Below, in pieces: positions 37,437-46,484 of a DNA stretch of 64,000 bases. This DNA is from Kocuria varians (GTDB lineage: Bacteria > Actinomycetota > Actinomycetes > Actinomycetales > Micrococcaceae), in assembly GCF_006539885.1 (NCBI RefSeq), contig NZ_BJNW01000014.1, forward strand, positions 1 to 64,000, given 5' to 3'. The position numbers and the translations under genes are program-made. The notes under the pieces are model-generated. The model searched no databases and had not been told where the DNA came from. It saw only the letters and a program-made list of their open reading frames with translations. Within the stretch, counting starts at the first letter, position 1. Every line of letters begins with the position of its first letter.

Positions 37437-37448
37437 GAACAAACATTC
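37437..37448. promoter_or_regulatory. TetR operator candidate, site 2
   Basis: GAACAAACATTC, within a larger AAGAA-N6-TTCTT inverted repeat (37435-37450), covering the expected transcription start. It matches the complement of site 1 at 10 of 12 positions. Confidence 0.6.
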
Positions 37449-37467
37449 TTTGTGGAAGGAGTGCGCT

Positions 37468-38718
37468 GTGTCGCACGTCAAGACCCCCGAGCCGCGCCAG
37501 CGGCCTGCATGGACCGAGAGCGTCCGTGCCGCACTGATCGCCACGGTCGTGGTGTCCATCGTCCTGCTGGCGTTCGCGTGGCCCACCGTCACGTCCAAGA
37601 CCGAGAACCTGCCGGTCGCGGTGGTCGGCACGCAGGAGCAGATCGACACCGTCACCGAGAAGATGCCGGAGAACCTCCCGGACATTCACCCGGTCGCGGA
37701 CCGCGAGGACATTGTTAACGGCATCAAGACCCGCGAGGTCTACGGCGGGATCGTGCTGGGCGGTTCACCCGAGATCCTGACCGCCAGCGCCGCGAGCCCC
37801 GTGGCGTCGCAGATGCTCACGAGCATGGGCACCACCATGCAGCGGGGGATCGACCAGCAGGTCATCGAGAAGACCACCCAGGCGCTGCAGAAGATCACCG
37901 GCGCACTGAGCCAGGGCCCGAGCGGTCTCGCAGCCCTGCAGGGCCAGCAGCAGGGCTCCGGCCAGCAGGCCATGACCCCGCCGACCGTGAAGACCACGGA
38001 CGTCGTGCCCCTGTCCGAGGACGATCCGTGGGGGAGCGGCCTCGCCATTGCCGGCCTGCCCCTGACCATGGGCGGCATGATCGGCGGCATCCTGATCTCC
38101 ACGCTCGTCACCGGTGCCCGCAAGCATCTCTTGGCCATCGCCCTCTACGGCATCTTCGGGGGCCTCGCACTGGCCTCGATCATGCAGTCCAACTTCTTCG
38201 CCAACTGGGCCGGCATCGGCCTGGGCATCGCGGCCACGGCGTCCGTGATCGTGGGCCTGAGCTCGCTGATCGGACGCGCAGGACTCGCGGTGGGCGCCGT
38301 TCTGACCATGTTCATCGACAACCCCATCTCCGCCCTGACCTCACCCAAGGAGTTCATCGTCGCGCCCTTCGGGGAGATCGGGCAGTGGCTCGTCCCGGGG
38401 CTGTCCGGCACGCTGCTGCGCGACCTGTCCTACTTCCCGGACGCGAACATCGCGGCCCGGTTCTGGGCCCTGATCGGGTGGGTCGCGCTGGGCGTGGTCC
38501 TCACCCTGCTGGGGCACCACAAGAACGAGTCGTCCATCACGGGCAAGGACGAGCCAGAGCAGCCCATCCTTCATCATGAGCCACGCCACCCGCACACGGC
38601 GCAGCATAGTACCGCCGCGCGCTACGGAGCCACGGGGGAGTCCGTCACCGAGACCCCTGACGCCGATGGCACCGGCACCGCCGATGGCTACGGAGCCAAC
38701 GCGCCGCAGCGCGCATAA
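37468..38718 (+). CDS. Multi-pass membrane protein, ABC-2/YhgE-like, TetR-regulated
   Basis: A 416-residue membrane protein. One span near residues 18-38 is followed by an extracytoplasmic domain of about 150 residues, then about five spans (roughly 185-360) and a polar His/Gly-rich tail. This plan resembles YhgE/Pip and ABC-2 type proteins, but I recognise no diagnostic motif and no ATPase is adjacent. GTG 37468 has an ideal GGAAGGAG 6 nt upstream. The divergent TetR gene and two operator-like sites suggest inducible export of a toxic or stress compound. That function is inference from context. Confidence 0.75.
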   Translation: MSHVKTPEPRQRPAWTESVRAALIATVVVSIVLLAFAWPTVTSKTENLPVAVVGTQEQIDTVTEKMPENLPDIHPVADREDIVNGIKTREVYGGIVLGGSPEILTASAASPVASQMLTSMGTTMQRGIDQQVIEKTTQALQKITGALSQGPSGLAALQGQQQGSGQQAMTPPTVKTTDVVPLSEDDPWGSGLAIAGLPLTMGGMIGGILISTLVTGARKHLLAIALYGIFGGLALASIMQSNFFANWAGIGLGIAATASVIVGLSSLIGRAGLAVGAVLTMFIDNPISALTSPKEFIVAPFGEIGQWLVPGLSGTLLRDLSYFPDANIAARFWALIGWVALGVVLTLLGHHKNESSITGKDEPEQPILHHEPRHPHTAQHSTAARYGATGESVTETPDADGTGTADGYGANAPQRA

Positions 38719-39333
38719 ACTCCGGCCGCACCCGGCACGAGAGCGCGGCGCCGCCGTCAGCGACCAGCACGCACGACGACGCCGCGCCACCCGCCCTCCG
38801 CACCGTCACCTCGGTGGGGAGGGCAGGTTCGTGTGTGCGCTGCGCACCGCGTCGAGTGGGACGAGTGACCGGAAGCAGGGGGCGCCCCCGGGGGCTGAAT
38901 CTGGTGCAGATCCTGTGTGCGGGCGGGGCCCCTTCCGGTCTACTTTACATAATGTACATTATCGGACATTGGGATATCCGCGGTGATGCGCTGATAGACC
39001 ATGATCAGCCGTTGAGAGGTTCGACTCTCAGGAAGCCCCGGCAGCGACGCGACAACAACCTCACACGGCGCCCGAGTTGTCACACGGGTCTCCAACGCGG
39101 GCCGGACGTCGACTGACCGCGCAACGACCACACGCCACTCCGTCCGCCCCGCACATCCGACTGGTACAAACGGTGCGCCGCAGAATGCCACGTGCGAGCA
39201 GATCGTCGTTCGGCGTCCTACTGGTCACCGTCGGCGCGTTCTGTGCGACGTCCATGGTGCGACCCCGCGACATCCGGTTAGATGGATGTGACCTACCGCA
39301 TTCGTGCGTTTCCACCATGTGAAAGGAGCTGGG
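38719..39333. other. 615 bp without a supported gene (decayed accessory strip)
   Basis: None of the short open frames here looks like a protein or has a good start. The stretch contains a dispersed-motif copy (38775-38785), a 14-bp AT-rich palindrome (38949-38962), and two small hairpins at 38991-39008 (CTGAT/ATCAG) and about 39015-39032 (TGAGAG-GTTCGA-CTCTCA) that look vaguely like tRNA arms but do not fold into a tRNA. The next gene is broken, so the strip may be remnant DNA. Confidence 0.5.
38949..38962. promoter_or_regulatory. Perfect 14-bp palindrome ATAATGTACATTAT
   Basis: Twelve of 14 bases are A or T in a genome of roughly 70% GC, and the palindrome is exact. This is the form of a dimeric repressor operator, but no intact regulated gene follows on either strand. 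Confidence 0.5.
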
Positions 39334-39703
39334 ATGGCCCAGTTCATGATCTCCGTCTTTCACCAGCCGGGCGTTCAGAGCGCCGGCGCGGCCTACGGCA
39401 GTGAGGAGGACATGCAGGCGGCGTTCGCGGCCGTCACTCAGTTCAATGCGGACCTGCCAGGCGGCGGGCCAGTGGGTCTACGCCGGGTCACTGACTCCCC
39501 CGGAATCCGCCATCACAGTGGACTCAGCCGGGCCGGTCCCCCTGGAGCCTGACGTCACGCCCGGACCGTTCTCCGTGGCCGCCGCTGCGCTGGGCGGTTT
39601 CTGGATCATCGAGGCCGTCAATCAGGCCGCGGCCCTGGAGCGCGCGACCCAGGCATCGGCGGCGTGCGGCCAGAAGGTCGAACTGCGAGCCCTCGAGGGC
39701 TGA
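39334..39703 (+). pseudogene. Frameshifted YCII-related domain protein
   Basis: GAAAGGAG and ATG 39334 begin a YCII-like protein (MAQFMISVF... FNADL), which loses frame near 39457; the remainder (QAAGQWVYAGSLTPPESA... GFWIIEAVNQAAALERA...VELRALEG) continues in the +1-shifted frame to a stop at 39703. Removing one C of the CC at 39457-39458 restores a single protein of about 122 residues with the family's GPF and GGFWIIE features. The start and ribosome site are intact, so the lesion looks recent, or it is a sequencing error. YCII proteins are small and mostly of unknown function, often near ECF sigma factors. Confidence 0.8.
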
Positions 39704-39725
39704 AGCACCGTCCTCTTGTATTCAA

Positions 39726-39771
39726 CACTCACGTGAGACTCGACACTGTGAACTCAAGTTTCACGTACGAC
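39726..39771. promoter_or_regulatory. Pair of CACGT-centred parS-like half sites
   Basis: CACTCACGTGAGACT (39726-39740) has the 8-bp core TCACGTGA of parS; GTTTCACGTACGAC (39758-39771) keeps the left half. Neither is a full parS. They lie just upstream of the DUF3054 gene and could instead be a local operator. Confidence 0.25.
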
Positions 39772-39790
39772 TCCATATACATACGGAGGC

Positions 39791-39796
39791 TACGAT
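39791..39796 (+). promoter_or_regulatory. -10 element of leaderless DUF3054 gene
   Basis: TACGAT, then 6 nt, then ATG 39803, with no ribosome site in the gap. Confidence 0.5.
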
Positions 39797-39802
39797 CGAG
39801 AC

Positions 39803-40252
39803 ATGAGCACTTCTTCGACCCCCACCCCTGACTCCACGAACCACCGGGCCCCTGAAACACGAATGACTCCCACGGCCGTAGCCCCGGGCCGCGAAACCTC
39901 CCGGTGGCCCCTCTACCTCCTGGCGGACCTTGTCCTCGTAGTGGTCTTCGCGGCCATTGGCCGGGCCAGCCACGGTGAGGATGGGGGCGGGATGTTCCTC
40001 ACGGCGTGGCCGTTTCTCGTGGGCACGCTGGTGGGCTGGCTCGTCTCCCGGGGTGCCCGCTCCCCCGCCGCCCTGTGGCCCACCGGCGTCGTCGTGTGGC
40101 TGGCCACGGAAGTCGTCGGCATGCTGCTGCGCGCTCTGACGGATCAGGGAACCGCGGTGTCGTTCATGATCGTGAGCCTCGTGGTGCTCGGTGTTTTCCT
40201 GCTGGGCTACCGAGCGATCGTCGCCGGTGTGCGACGGGCCCGCCGTCGCTGA
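39803..40252 (+). CDS. DUF3054 family membrane protein
   Basis: A 149-residue protein with a polar Ser/Thr/Pro-rich N-terminus of about 35 residues and four hydrophobic segments. The motif DLVLVVVFAAIGRASH followed by TAWPFLVG and GWL is characteristic of DUF3054, an actinobacterial membrane family of unknown function. It is probably transcribed without a leader. It ends 100 bp before the Lrp-type gene. Confidence 0.85.
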   Translation: MSTSSTPTPDSTNHRAPETRMTPTAVAPGRETSRWPLYLLADLVLVVVFAAIGRASHGEDGGGMFLTAWPFLVGTLVGWLVSRGARSPAALWPTGVVVWLATEVVGMLLRALTDQGTAVSFMIVSLVVLGVFLLGYRAIVAGVRRARRR

Positions 40253-40353
40253 GGCCCGTTAGGTCTTCTCCTCTTACTACTACGCCTGAAAATCCCTGAC
40301 CACCGCGCAGCACCCGCTCGTGGGCCGGGGCCGCCGTCCGGAAAGGAACCCCC

Positions 40354-40635
40354 ATGTTCACCGCCATCGTTCTGATCAAGACCACCTCGGACAGGATCCC
40401 CGAGGTCGCTCAGGAGGTCTCCGACATCCGTGGCGTCACGGAGGTCTACTCGGTGACCGGCGAGTGGGATCTCATCGCCCTGGTGCGCGTGCAGCAGCAC
40501 GAGCGCCTTGCCGACGTGATCGCGGACGAGCTCTCCAAGGTGGACGGGGTGGTCTCCACCAACACGAACATCGCGTTCCGCACCTACAGCACCCACGATC
40601 TCGACGCCGCCTTCGCCCTCGGCATCGACGACTGA
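40354..40635 (+). CDS. Stand-alone Lrp/AsnC ligand-binding domain protein
   Basis: A 93-residue protein that consists only of the AsnC/Lrp effector-binding (RAM) domain, without a helix-turn-helix. It begins MFTAIVLIKTTSDRIPEVAQEV and has the typical VTGEWDLIALVRV and TNTNIAFRTY strands. Such stand-alone RAM proteins may bind amino acids and modulate partner proteins. GGAAAGGAA precedes ATG 40354. It is kept next to trpD and the cytochrome genes in many actinobacteria. A strong terminator follows, shared with the converging trpD. Confidence 0.88.
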   Translation: MFTAIVLIKTTSDRIPEVAQEVSDIRGVTEVYSVTGEWDLIALVRVQQHERLADVIADELSKVDGVVSTNTNIAFRTYSTHDLDAAFALGIDD

Positions 40636-40654
40636 CCTGCCGAGCCCGCGCAGC

Positions 40655-40689
40655 ACGACGCCCGCCCCGAGAACCGGGGCGGGCGTCGT
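40655..40689. terminator. Bidirectional terminator between Lrp-type gene and trpD
   Basis: A perfect 15-bp inverted repeat (40655-40669 with 40675-40689) and a 5-nt loop. The arms begin ACGACGCCCGC, a one-insertion relative of the dispersed motif. Confidence 0.8.
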
Positions 40690-40807
40690 CGTCACTGGTG
40701 GGCCATGACCACCGTATGTGGCACGCCGGGACGGCGGTCAGGGTGCGTCAGCGCCCTCCCGCACCAAGGACAGCGCCCACGCGAAGAGGGACGCCGCAGT
40801 GGCCGCG

Positions 40808-41863
40808 CTACGCCGCGGCGAAGGCCACCCAGCGCGCGAGCACGTCCCGGGCGGCCCCCGAGTCGATGGCCTCCGCAGCTCGCGCCACCGTGGCCGCGAA
40901 GCGTTCTTGGAAGGGTTCGTCCGCTCGTTCGTCCACGGCCACGAGCCCCGCCGCGGCGTTGAGCAGAACGGCATGGCGGACGTGGCCGGGGGCGCCGTCG
41001 AGCACGTCGCGCACCACCCCGGCGTTGTAGGAGGCGTCCCCGCCGCGCAGGTCAGCGATGGACGCCCGCGGCATGCCCAGATCCAGGGGATCCAGCGTGT
41101 GCTCCGTGATGCGGCCGTCCCGGACTTCCCACACGGCGGACGGCGCGGTCACGGTCAGCTCGTCGAGCCCGTCACCTCCGCGGAACACCAGCGCGCGGTC
41201 CCCGCGGTTCTGGAACACGCCGGCCATCAGGGGCGCCAGGGCGGCATCCGCGACGCCGATCGCGGACGCGCCCACGCGGGCCGGGTTCGTGATGGGGCCG
41301 AGGAAGTTGAACGCCGTGGCCACGCCGAGCGCCTTGCGGGCCGCCGCGGCGAAGCGCATGGAAGGGTGGAACGTCTGCGCGAAGAGGAACGTGATCCCGA
41401 CCTCGGAGACGGCCTGCTGGACGCGGTCCACCGGCACGTCCAGCTGCACACCGAGTTCCTCGAGGACGTCTGCGGACCCGGACTTCGACGACGACGCCCG
41501 GTTGCCGTGCTTGACCACGCGCGCGCCGGCGCCGGCGCAGACCAGCGCGGCCATCGTGGAGATGTTGACGCTCGACAGCCGGTCTCCCCCGGTGCCCACG
41601 ATGTCCAGCGCGGGCCCCTCCACCGTGATGGGACGAGCGTGGCGCACCATGGCGTCCGCCAGGCCGTTGAGCTCGGCGACGCTCTCGCCCTTGGTCCGCA
41701 GCGCCATCAGGAAGCCCGCGATCACGGCATCGGGCACCTCTCCCGACATGATGTTGTCCATGGCCCAGAAGGACTGGTCCCAGGAGAGGTCCTGCCGCTG
41801 GCTGAGGGCCGCCAGGAGATCCGGCCACTGGATGGAGGTCCGTGCGTCGTTCGAGGTAGTCAC
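40808..41863 (-). CDS. trpD: Anthranilate phosphoribosyltransferase
   Basis: Second step of tryptophan synthesis, joining anthranilate to PRPP. The 351-residue protein has the PRPP-binding [35 protein letters not shown] and [12 protein letters not shown] with [11 protein letters not shown], all standard. GTG 41863 is preceded by TAGAGT at 7 nt, so the mRNA is probably leaderless and the gene is a single unit outside any trp operon. It is back to back with ctaE; the conserved placement beside the cytochrome genes is seen in other actinobacteria. Confidence 0.93.
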   Translation of the reverse strand: MTTSNDARTSIQWPDLLAALSQRQDLSWDQSFWAMDNIMSGEVPDAVIAGFLMALRTKGESVAELNGLADAMVRHARPITVEGPALDIVGTGGDRLSSVNISTMAALVCAGAGARVVKHGNRASSSKSGSADVLEELGVQLDVPVDRVQQAVSEVGITFLFAQTFHPSMRFAAAARKALGVATAFNFLGPITNPARVGASAIGVADAALAPLMAGVFQNRGDRALVFRGGDGLDELTVTAPSAVWEVRDGRITEHTLDPLDLGMPRASIADLRGGDASYNAGVVRDVLDGAPGHVRHAVLLNAAAGLVAVDERADEPFQERFAATVARAAEAIDSGAARDVLARWVAFAAA

Positions 41864-41870
41864 GCTGCCG

Positions 41871-41876
41871 ACTCTA
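41871..41876 (-). promoter_or_regulatory. -10 element of leaderless trpD promoter
   Basis: TAGAGT on the minus strand, then 7 nt, then the GTG. Confidence 0.5.
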
Positions 41877-42022
41877 CCGTCCGGCTCGCTGAGGCGCGGA
41901 TCACTCCCCCGGCACCGCCGCGCCCCGGATTCCCGGGGCGGGCGCGCCCCGGTCCGTGCTCGGAACGTCACCCAGATCACGGCGGCGGCGCGCGACACGG
42001 TGCGCGCCGAACGTCGCGGTGG

Positions 42023-42052
42023 TTGGTCCGCCGAGAGTTTTGGCGACATAAT
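42023..42052 (+). promoter_or_regulatory. Leaderless ctaE promoter
   Basis: TTGGTC (42023-42028), 18-nt spacer, CATAAT (42047-42052), then 6 nt to the GTG at 42059. It would drive ctaE and probably qcrCAB. Confidence 0.6.
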
Positions 42053-42058
42053 GTCTCT

Positions 42059-42697
42059 GTGACAACTGCGACTCATACCCCAGCCAAACCGGTGACGGCG
42101 AGCATCACTCGCCCCAACCTCACCTCCGTGGGCACCATTGTGTGGTTGTCCTCGGAAGTGATGTTCTTCGCCGGCCTCTTCGCCATGTACTTCACCCTGC
42201 GCGCCACCTCTCCTGAGGTGTGGCACGAGAACACCGAGATGCTGAACGTGCCCATGGCCACGATCAACACCATCGTCCTCGTGCTCAGCTCGGTGACCTG
42301 CCAGTTCGGTGTCTTCGCGGCCGAGCGACTGCAGCCCCGCCGCACCGGCGGCCTGTTCCAGCTCAGCAAGTGGGGCCTCACCGAATGGTTCGCCCTCTCG
42401 TTCCTCATGGGCGCGGTCTTCGTGTCCGTGCAGGTCTACGAGTACGCGTCCCTGGTCTCCGAGGGCGTCAGCATAGCGGCCAATGCGTACGGCTCCGCCT
42501 TCTATATCACCACGGGCTTCCACGCCCTGCACGTGACCGGCGGCCTCATCGCATTCCTCTTCATCATCGGCCGCGCCTTCGTCGCCAAGCGCTTCGGCCA
42601 CTACGAGGCCACCTCGGCCATCGTGGTGTCCTACTACTGGCACTTCGTCGACGTGGTCTGGATCGTCCTGTTCCTCCTGGTCTACTTCATCAAGTAG
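42059..42697 (+). CDS. ctaE: Cytochrome c oxidase subunit III
   Basis: Membrane subunit of the aa3 oxidase, 212 residues with five hydrophobic spans. Features of subunit III are [18 protein letters not shown], the glutamate-containing span and the final [17 protein letters not shown] 42059 is the first codon giving the family N-terminus (VTTATHT) and it follows a good promoter by 6 nt. It leads ctaE-qcrC-qcrA-qcrB, the order found across actinobacteria, with 57 bp to qcrC. Confidence 0.95.
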   Translation: MTTATHTPAKPVTASITRPNLTSVGTIVWLSSEVMFFAGLFAMYFTLRATSPEVWHENTEMLNVPMATINTIVLVLSSVTCQFGVFAAERLQPRRTGGLFQLSKWGLTEWFALSFLMGAVFVSVQVYEYASLVSEGVSIAANAYGSAFYITTGFHALHVTGGLIAFLFIIGRAFVAKRFGHYEATSAIVVSYYWHFVDVVWIVLFLLVYFIK

Positions 42698-42754
42698 CCG
42701 GAGCCAGGACCTCACCCATCCAAGTCTCAGAACCGAGTAAAAGGAACGTTTGAC

Positions 42755-43546
42755 GTGAAGGCACTCTCACAAAAGCGCCGCCATCCCATGGCAGCCCTCG
42801 CGCTGCTGGTCATGGCTTTGCTTCTCACCGGTGGACTCTACGCAGTTGCCACAACCACCAACGAAGCGAAGGCCGAGACGACCACCTACTCGGCTCAGGA
42901 CATCGAGCAGGGACAGAAGCTCTTCATGTCCAACTGCTCCACCTGCCACGGCATGAAGGCCCAGGGCACGGACTCCGGTCCGTCCCTGATCGGTGTGGGC
43001 GCATCCTCCGTGGACTTCCAGGTCGGCACCGGCCGCATGCCCATGCAGATGCAGGGCCCCCAGGCGCAGGTCAAGCCGCCGCAGTTCACCGAGGAGCAGA
43101 CCGGCCAGCTCGCCGCGTACGTCGCCTCCCTCGGCGCGGGTCCCAGTGTTCCCGCCGAAGAGTACCTGGACATCTCCAAGGGCAACTCCGCCAACGGCGC
43201 CCAGGTGTTCCTGGTCAACTGCGCGATGTGCCACAATGCGGCCGGCCAGGGCGGCGCCCTGACCCGCGGCAAGTTCGCCCCCTCCCTCATGGGCGTGAGC
43301 GAGAAGCACATCTACGAGGCCATGCAGACCGGCCCGCAGAACATGCCCGTCTTCAACGACGCCAACATCACGCCGGACGAGAAGCGCGACGTCATCACCT
43401 ACCTGAAGACGCTCGACAACAACACCACGGTCGGCGGATTCAGCCTGGGTTCGCTCGGCCCCGTCTCGGAGGGCCTGTTCATCTGGACCATCGGTCTGGT
43501 GGTCGTTATCGGCTTCACCGTCTGGCTGACCTCCCGCTCCGCCTGA
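42755..43546 (+). CDS. qcrC: Diheme cytochrome c subunit of the bc1 complex (QcrC)
   Basis: Carries electrons from the Rieske protein straight to the CuA site of the oxidase, replacing soluble cytochrome c. The 263-residue protein has an N-terminal signal anchor (about residues 12-33), two cytochrome c domains with CSTCH at 61-65 and CAMCH at 156-160, and a C-terminal membrane span. AAGGA is 9 nt before GTG 42755. It is co-transcribed with ctaE, qcrA and qcrB. Confidence 0.96.
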   Translation: MKALSQKRRHPMAALALLVMALLLTGGLYAVATTTNEAKAETTTYSAQDIEQGQKLFMSNCSTCHGMKAQGTDSGPSLIGVGASSVDFQVGTGRMPMQMQGPQAQVKPPQFTEEQTGQLAAYVASLGAGPSVPAEEYLDISKGNSANGAQVFLVNCAMCHNAAGQGGALTRGKFAPSLMGVSEKHIYEAMQTGPQNMPVFNDANITPDEKRDVITYLKTLDNNTTVGGFSLGSLGPVSEGLFIWTIGLVVVIGFTVWLTSRSA

Positions 43547-43616
43547 GAGCATCCGCCGGCCCCGGGTCGGCACCCCTGACACTATTCACAGCACCAAGAG
43601 AAGAATGAGGGACCAC

Positions 43617-44711
43617 ATGGGCGACCATCGTGATGGCACTCCCCACAAGAGCGGGGCGGTTGTCACCTCGGACGGCGCGGAGCAGGAACAGTTCCCCAAC
43701 CCGGGGCTTCCCCCGCACCGCCCCCGCGTGACCGACGTAGACCCCAAGGCTGCAAAACGTGCGGAGCACCAGGTTCTGATCCTGTTCCTGCTCTCCATGG
43801 TCGGATCAGTCCTGTTCTTCGTGGCCTACTTCGGCATCCGCGTGGACGGCCCCCTGTACGACGCGGTGAACACCGAGCCCACGAGCCAGCTGCGTCTTCA
43901 GAACACGCTGCTCGGTCTTGGCATCGCACTCGGCATGTTCGGCATCGGCATCGGCGTGGTCCACTGGGCCCGCACGCTCATGCCGGATCACGAGATCGTC
44001 GAGATGCGCCACGACATCCGAAGTGAAGAGGATCGCGCCGAAGCACAGAGCATCCTCAACACCATCTACGACGAGTCCGGGGTCAAGCGTCGCCCGCTGC
44101 TGCGCAACACGCTCATCGGTGCCGCCGTGCTGATGCCCCTCCCCTTCGTCGGATTGCTCAAGGATCTCGGCCCCACGGACCTCAAGGTCCTGCGCCACAC
44201 CATGTGGGACGAAGGTGTCCGCCTCGTCCGTGACCCCTCCGGCACCCCCATCAAGGCGTCGGACGTCACCCTGGGCTCCGTTTTCCACGTCGTACCCGAG
44301 AGCCTCAGCAGCCTCAGCCACGAAGACGGCTACCTCAACGAGAAGGCCAAGGCCGTCGTCCTGCTCATGCGCCTGGACCCGGACACGGTCAACGTCTCCG
44401 AGGAGCGCAAGAACTGGAACGTGGACGGCATCTTCGCCTACTCCAAGGTCTGCACCCACGTGGGCTGCCCGATCGCTCTGTACGAGCAGCACACGCACCA
44501 CCTGCTGTGCCCGTGCCACCAGTCCACCTTCGACCTCGTGAACGAGTGCGAGGTCATCTTCGGCCCGGCTTCCCGCCCGCTGCCGCAGCTGCCCATCTCC
44601 GTTGACTCCGACGGCTACCTCGTGGCGCGCAGCGACTTCCACGAGCCCGTGGGACCGACATACTCCCAGCGTGACTTCGCAGTCAAGGAAATGCAGGGTG
44701 AGGGGAACTAA
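43617..44711 (+). CDS. qcrA: Rieske iron-sulfur subunit of the bc1 complex (QcrA)
   Basis: The 364-residue actinobacterial QcrA has three membrane spans (two near residues 55-120 and one near 165-185) before the Rieske domain. The 2Fe-2S ligands are in CTHVGC (279-284) and CPCHQS (298-303). GAGGG stands about 5 nt before ATG 43617; an ATG at 43605 in the same frame is the alternative. Its TAA overlaps the qcrB ATG by one base. Confidence 0.95.
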   Translation: MGDHRDGTPHKSGAVVTSDGAEQEQFPNPGLPPHRPRVTDVDPKAAKRAEHQVLILFLLSMVGSVLFFVAYFGIRVDGPLYDAVNTEPTSQLRLQNTLLGLGIALGMFGIGIGVVHWARTLMPDHEIVEMRHDIRSEEDRAEAQSILNTIYDESGVKRRPLLRNTLIGAAVLMPLPFVGLLKDLGPTDLKVLRHTMWDEGVRLVRDPSGTPIKASDVTLGSVFHVVPESLSSLSHEDGYLNEKAKAVVLLMRLDPDTVNVSEERKNWNVDGIFAYSKVCTHVGCPIALYEQHTHHLLCPCHQSTFDLVNECEVIFGPASRPLPQLPISVDSDGYLVARSDFHEPVGPTYSQRDFAVKEMQGEGN

Positions 44712-46381
44712 TGTCTACTTCGTCAGACTTCGAGTATCGGCCCAGCACCGTCACCGGTCGCATTGCCAACTTCGTGGACACCCGCGTGGGTGCCTCCGCC
44801 ATGGTCAAGGAGTTCGGCCGCAAGGTCTTCCCGGACCACTGGACCTTCATGTTCGGTGAGGTGGCGCTCTACAGCTTCGTCATCCTCCTGCTCTCGGGCA
44901 CGTTCCTGGCATTCTGGTTCGACCCGACCATGACCTCCATGGAGTACAAGGGCAGCTACGTGCCCATGCAGGGCGTGGAGATGTCCGGGGCCTACGCCTC
45001 AGCGCTGAACATCTCGTTCGACATCCGAGGCGGCCTCTTCCTTCGCCAGTTGCACCACTGGTCCGCGCTGATGTTCGTCATGGCGCTGTCCGTGCACATG
45101 CTTCGTGTCTTCTTCACCGGTGCGTTCCGGCGCCCGCGCGAGCTCAACTGGGTCGTCGGCTGCGTGCTCTTCATCCTCGCGATCGTCGCCGGCTTCTCTG
45201 GCTACTCCCTCCCGGACGACGTCCTCTCCGGCAACGGCCTGCGCATCGCTGATGCGATCGCCAAGTCCATGCCGATCGTCGGCACCTACATCTCCATGTT
45301 CATGTTCGGTGGCGAGTTCCCGGGTCACGCGATCATCGGCCGCCTCTACATCGTGCACGTGCTGATCATCCCCGCGCTGATCCTGGTGATGATCGTGATT
45401 CACCTGTTCATGGTCGTCGTCCACAAGCACACCCAGTACCCCGGCCCCGGCCGCACTGAGGACAACGTGGTCGGCTTCCCCGTGGGCCCCATCTACGCGG
45501 CCAAAGCCGGGGGCTTCTTCTTCATTGTCTTCGGCATCCTCGCTGCCATCGCGGGCACCACGACGATCAACGCCATCTGGAACTACGGTCCCTACGATCC
45601 CTCCCCCGTGCAGGCCGGTTCGCAGCCTGACTGGTACATGGGCTTCTCCGACGGCGGACTGCGCCTGATGCCCGGCAACTGGCCGTTCTCCTGGGAGGTC
45701 AGCATCTTCGGCCTCGCGGTTCCGCTGGCGATCCTGTTGCCGCTGATCCCCATGGCTGGCATGTTCGTGGTCATGTTCGCCTGGCCCTGGATCGAGCGAT
45801 GGGTCACCCGCGACGACCGCGTCCACAACATCCTGGACCGTCCGCGCAACGCCCCCTTCCGCACCGCGGTGGGTGCTGCGGGCATCACGTTCTACGCCGT
45901 GCAGATGATGGCCGCCAGCGGTGACCTCATCGCCACGCACTTCCACCTGGCCGTGAACGACGTCATCTACTGGCTGCGCGCGCTGTACTTCCTGGGTCCC
46001 ATCCTGGCGTTCATCATCGTCCGCCGGTTCTGCCTGTCGTTGCAGCGCAAGGACCGTGAGATCGTGCTCCACGGCCGCGAGTCGGGCCGCATCCAGGCCC
46101 TGCCCCACGGCGAGTTCGTGGAGGTCCACGAGCAGCTCGACGAGTACCGTCGCTACAAGCTGGTGGACTTCCAGGACCGTCAGGTGCTCCCCGCCCGTGC
46201 AAATGCCGAGGGCAAGGTCACCGGTACCGAGAAGCTCCGCGGTCGTCTGAGCCGCCTGTTCTTCGAGGACCGCGTTGCTCCGGTCACCCCGGCCGAGCTG
46301 GAGGCCGCTCACGACCACGGTCACCACGCCGAGCCCGCGGGCGTCGGCGCCGGGTCCCCCGGCGGTGAGCTCGAGAAGTAG
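44711..46381 (+). CDS. qcrB: Cytochrome b subunit of the bc1 complex (QcrB)
   Basis: Menaquinol-oxidising membrane subunit of 556 residues. The first four-helix bundle carries the heme-ligand histidines (LHHWSALMFVMALSVHML and later HVLIIPALILVMIVIHLFMV), and the Qo motif here reads PDWYMG in place of PEWY. A C-terminal hydrophilic extension of about 130 residues, typical of actinobacteria, ends in a His/Ala/Gly-rich tail. Start and upstream stop overlap as TAATG. It is the target of bc1 inhibitors such as Q203 in mycobacteria. A very strong terminator follows. Confidence 0.96.
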   Translation: MSTSSDFEYRPSTVTGRIANFVDTRVGASAMVKEFGRKVFPDHWTFMFGEVALYSFVILLLSGTFLAFWFDPTMTSMEYKGSYVPMQGVEMSGAYASALNISFDIRGGLFLRQLHHWSALMFVMALSVHMLRVFFTGAFRRPRELNWVVGCVLFILAIVAGFSGYSLPDDVLSGNGLRIADAIAKSMPIVGTYISMFMFGGEFPGHAIIGRLYIVHVLIIPALILVMIVIHLFMVVVHKHTQYPGPGRTEDNVVGFPVGPIYAAKAGGFFFIVFGILAAIAGTTTINAIWNYGPYDPSPVQAGSQPDWYMGFSDGGLRLMPGNWPFSWEVSIFGLAVPLAILLPLIPMAGMFVVMFAWPWIERWVTRDDRVHNILDRPRNAPFRTAVGAAGITFYAVQMMAASGDLIATHFHLAVNDVIYWLRALYFLGPILAFIIVRRFCLSLQRKDREIVLHGRESGRIQALPHGEFVEVHEQLDEYRRYKLVDFQDRQVLPARANAEGKVTGTEKLRGRLSRLFFEDRVAPVTPAELEAAHDHGHHAEPAGVGAGSPGGELEK

Positions 46382-46411
46382 GCACTATCCCCGGCGCACC
46401 TCGGTGCGTCC

Positions 46412-46467
46412 GCGAAAGGGCCCGTGGAGGCGTGCAGAAATGCACCGCCCACCACGGGCCCTTTCGC
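46412..46467 (+). terminator. Long terminator hairpin after qcrB
   Basis: A perfect 16-bp outer stem (46412-46427 with 46452-46467); inside it GGCGTGCA and TGCACCGCC pair further and close on a GAAA tetraloop (46438-46441), giving nearly 28 paired positions. Confidence 0.85.
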
Positions 46468-46484
46468 TCGCTCTGGGCAGTACC

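Noticed and set aside
38991-39032. Two stem-loops resembling anticodon and T arms of a tRNA
   Set aside because: The loops have the wrong sizes (8 and 6 nt), and no acceptor stem or D arm can be drawn, so I do not call a tRNA or an attachment site.
40718-42697. Long plus-strand frame fused to ctaE
   Set aside because: Only the part from 42059 is CtaE; the rest is antisense to trpD, and a promoter lies right before 42059.
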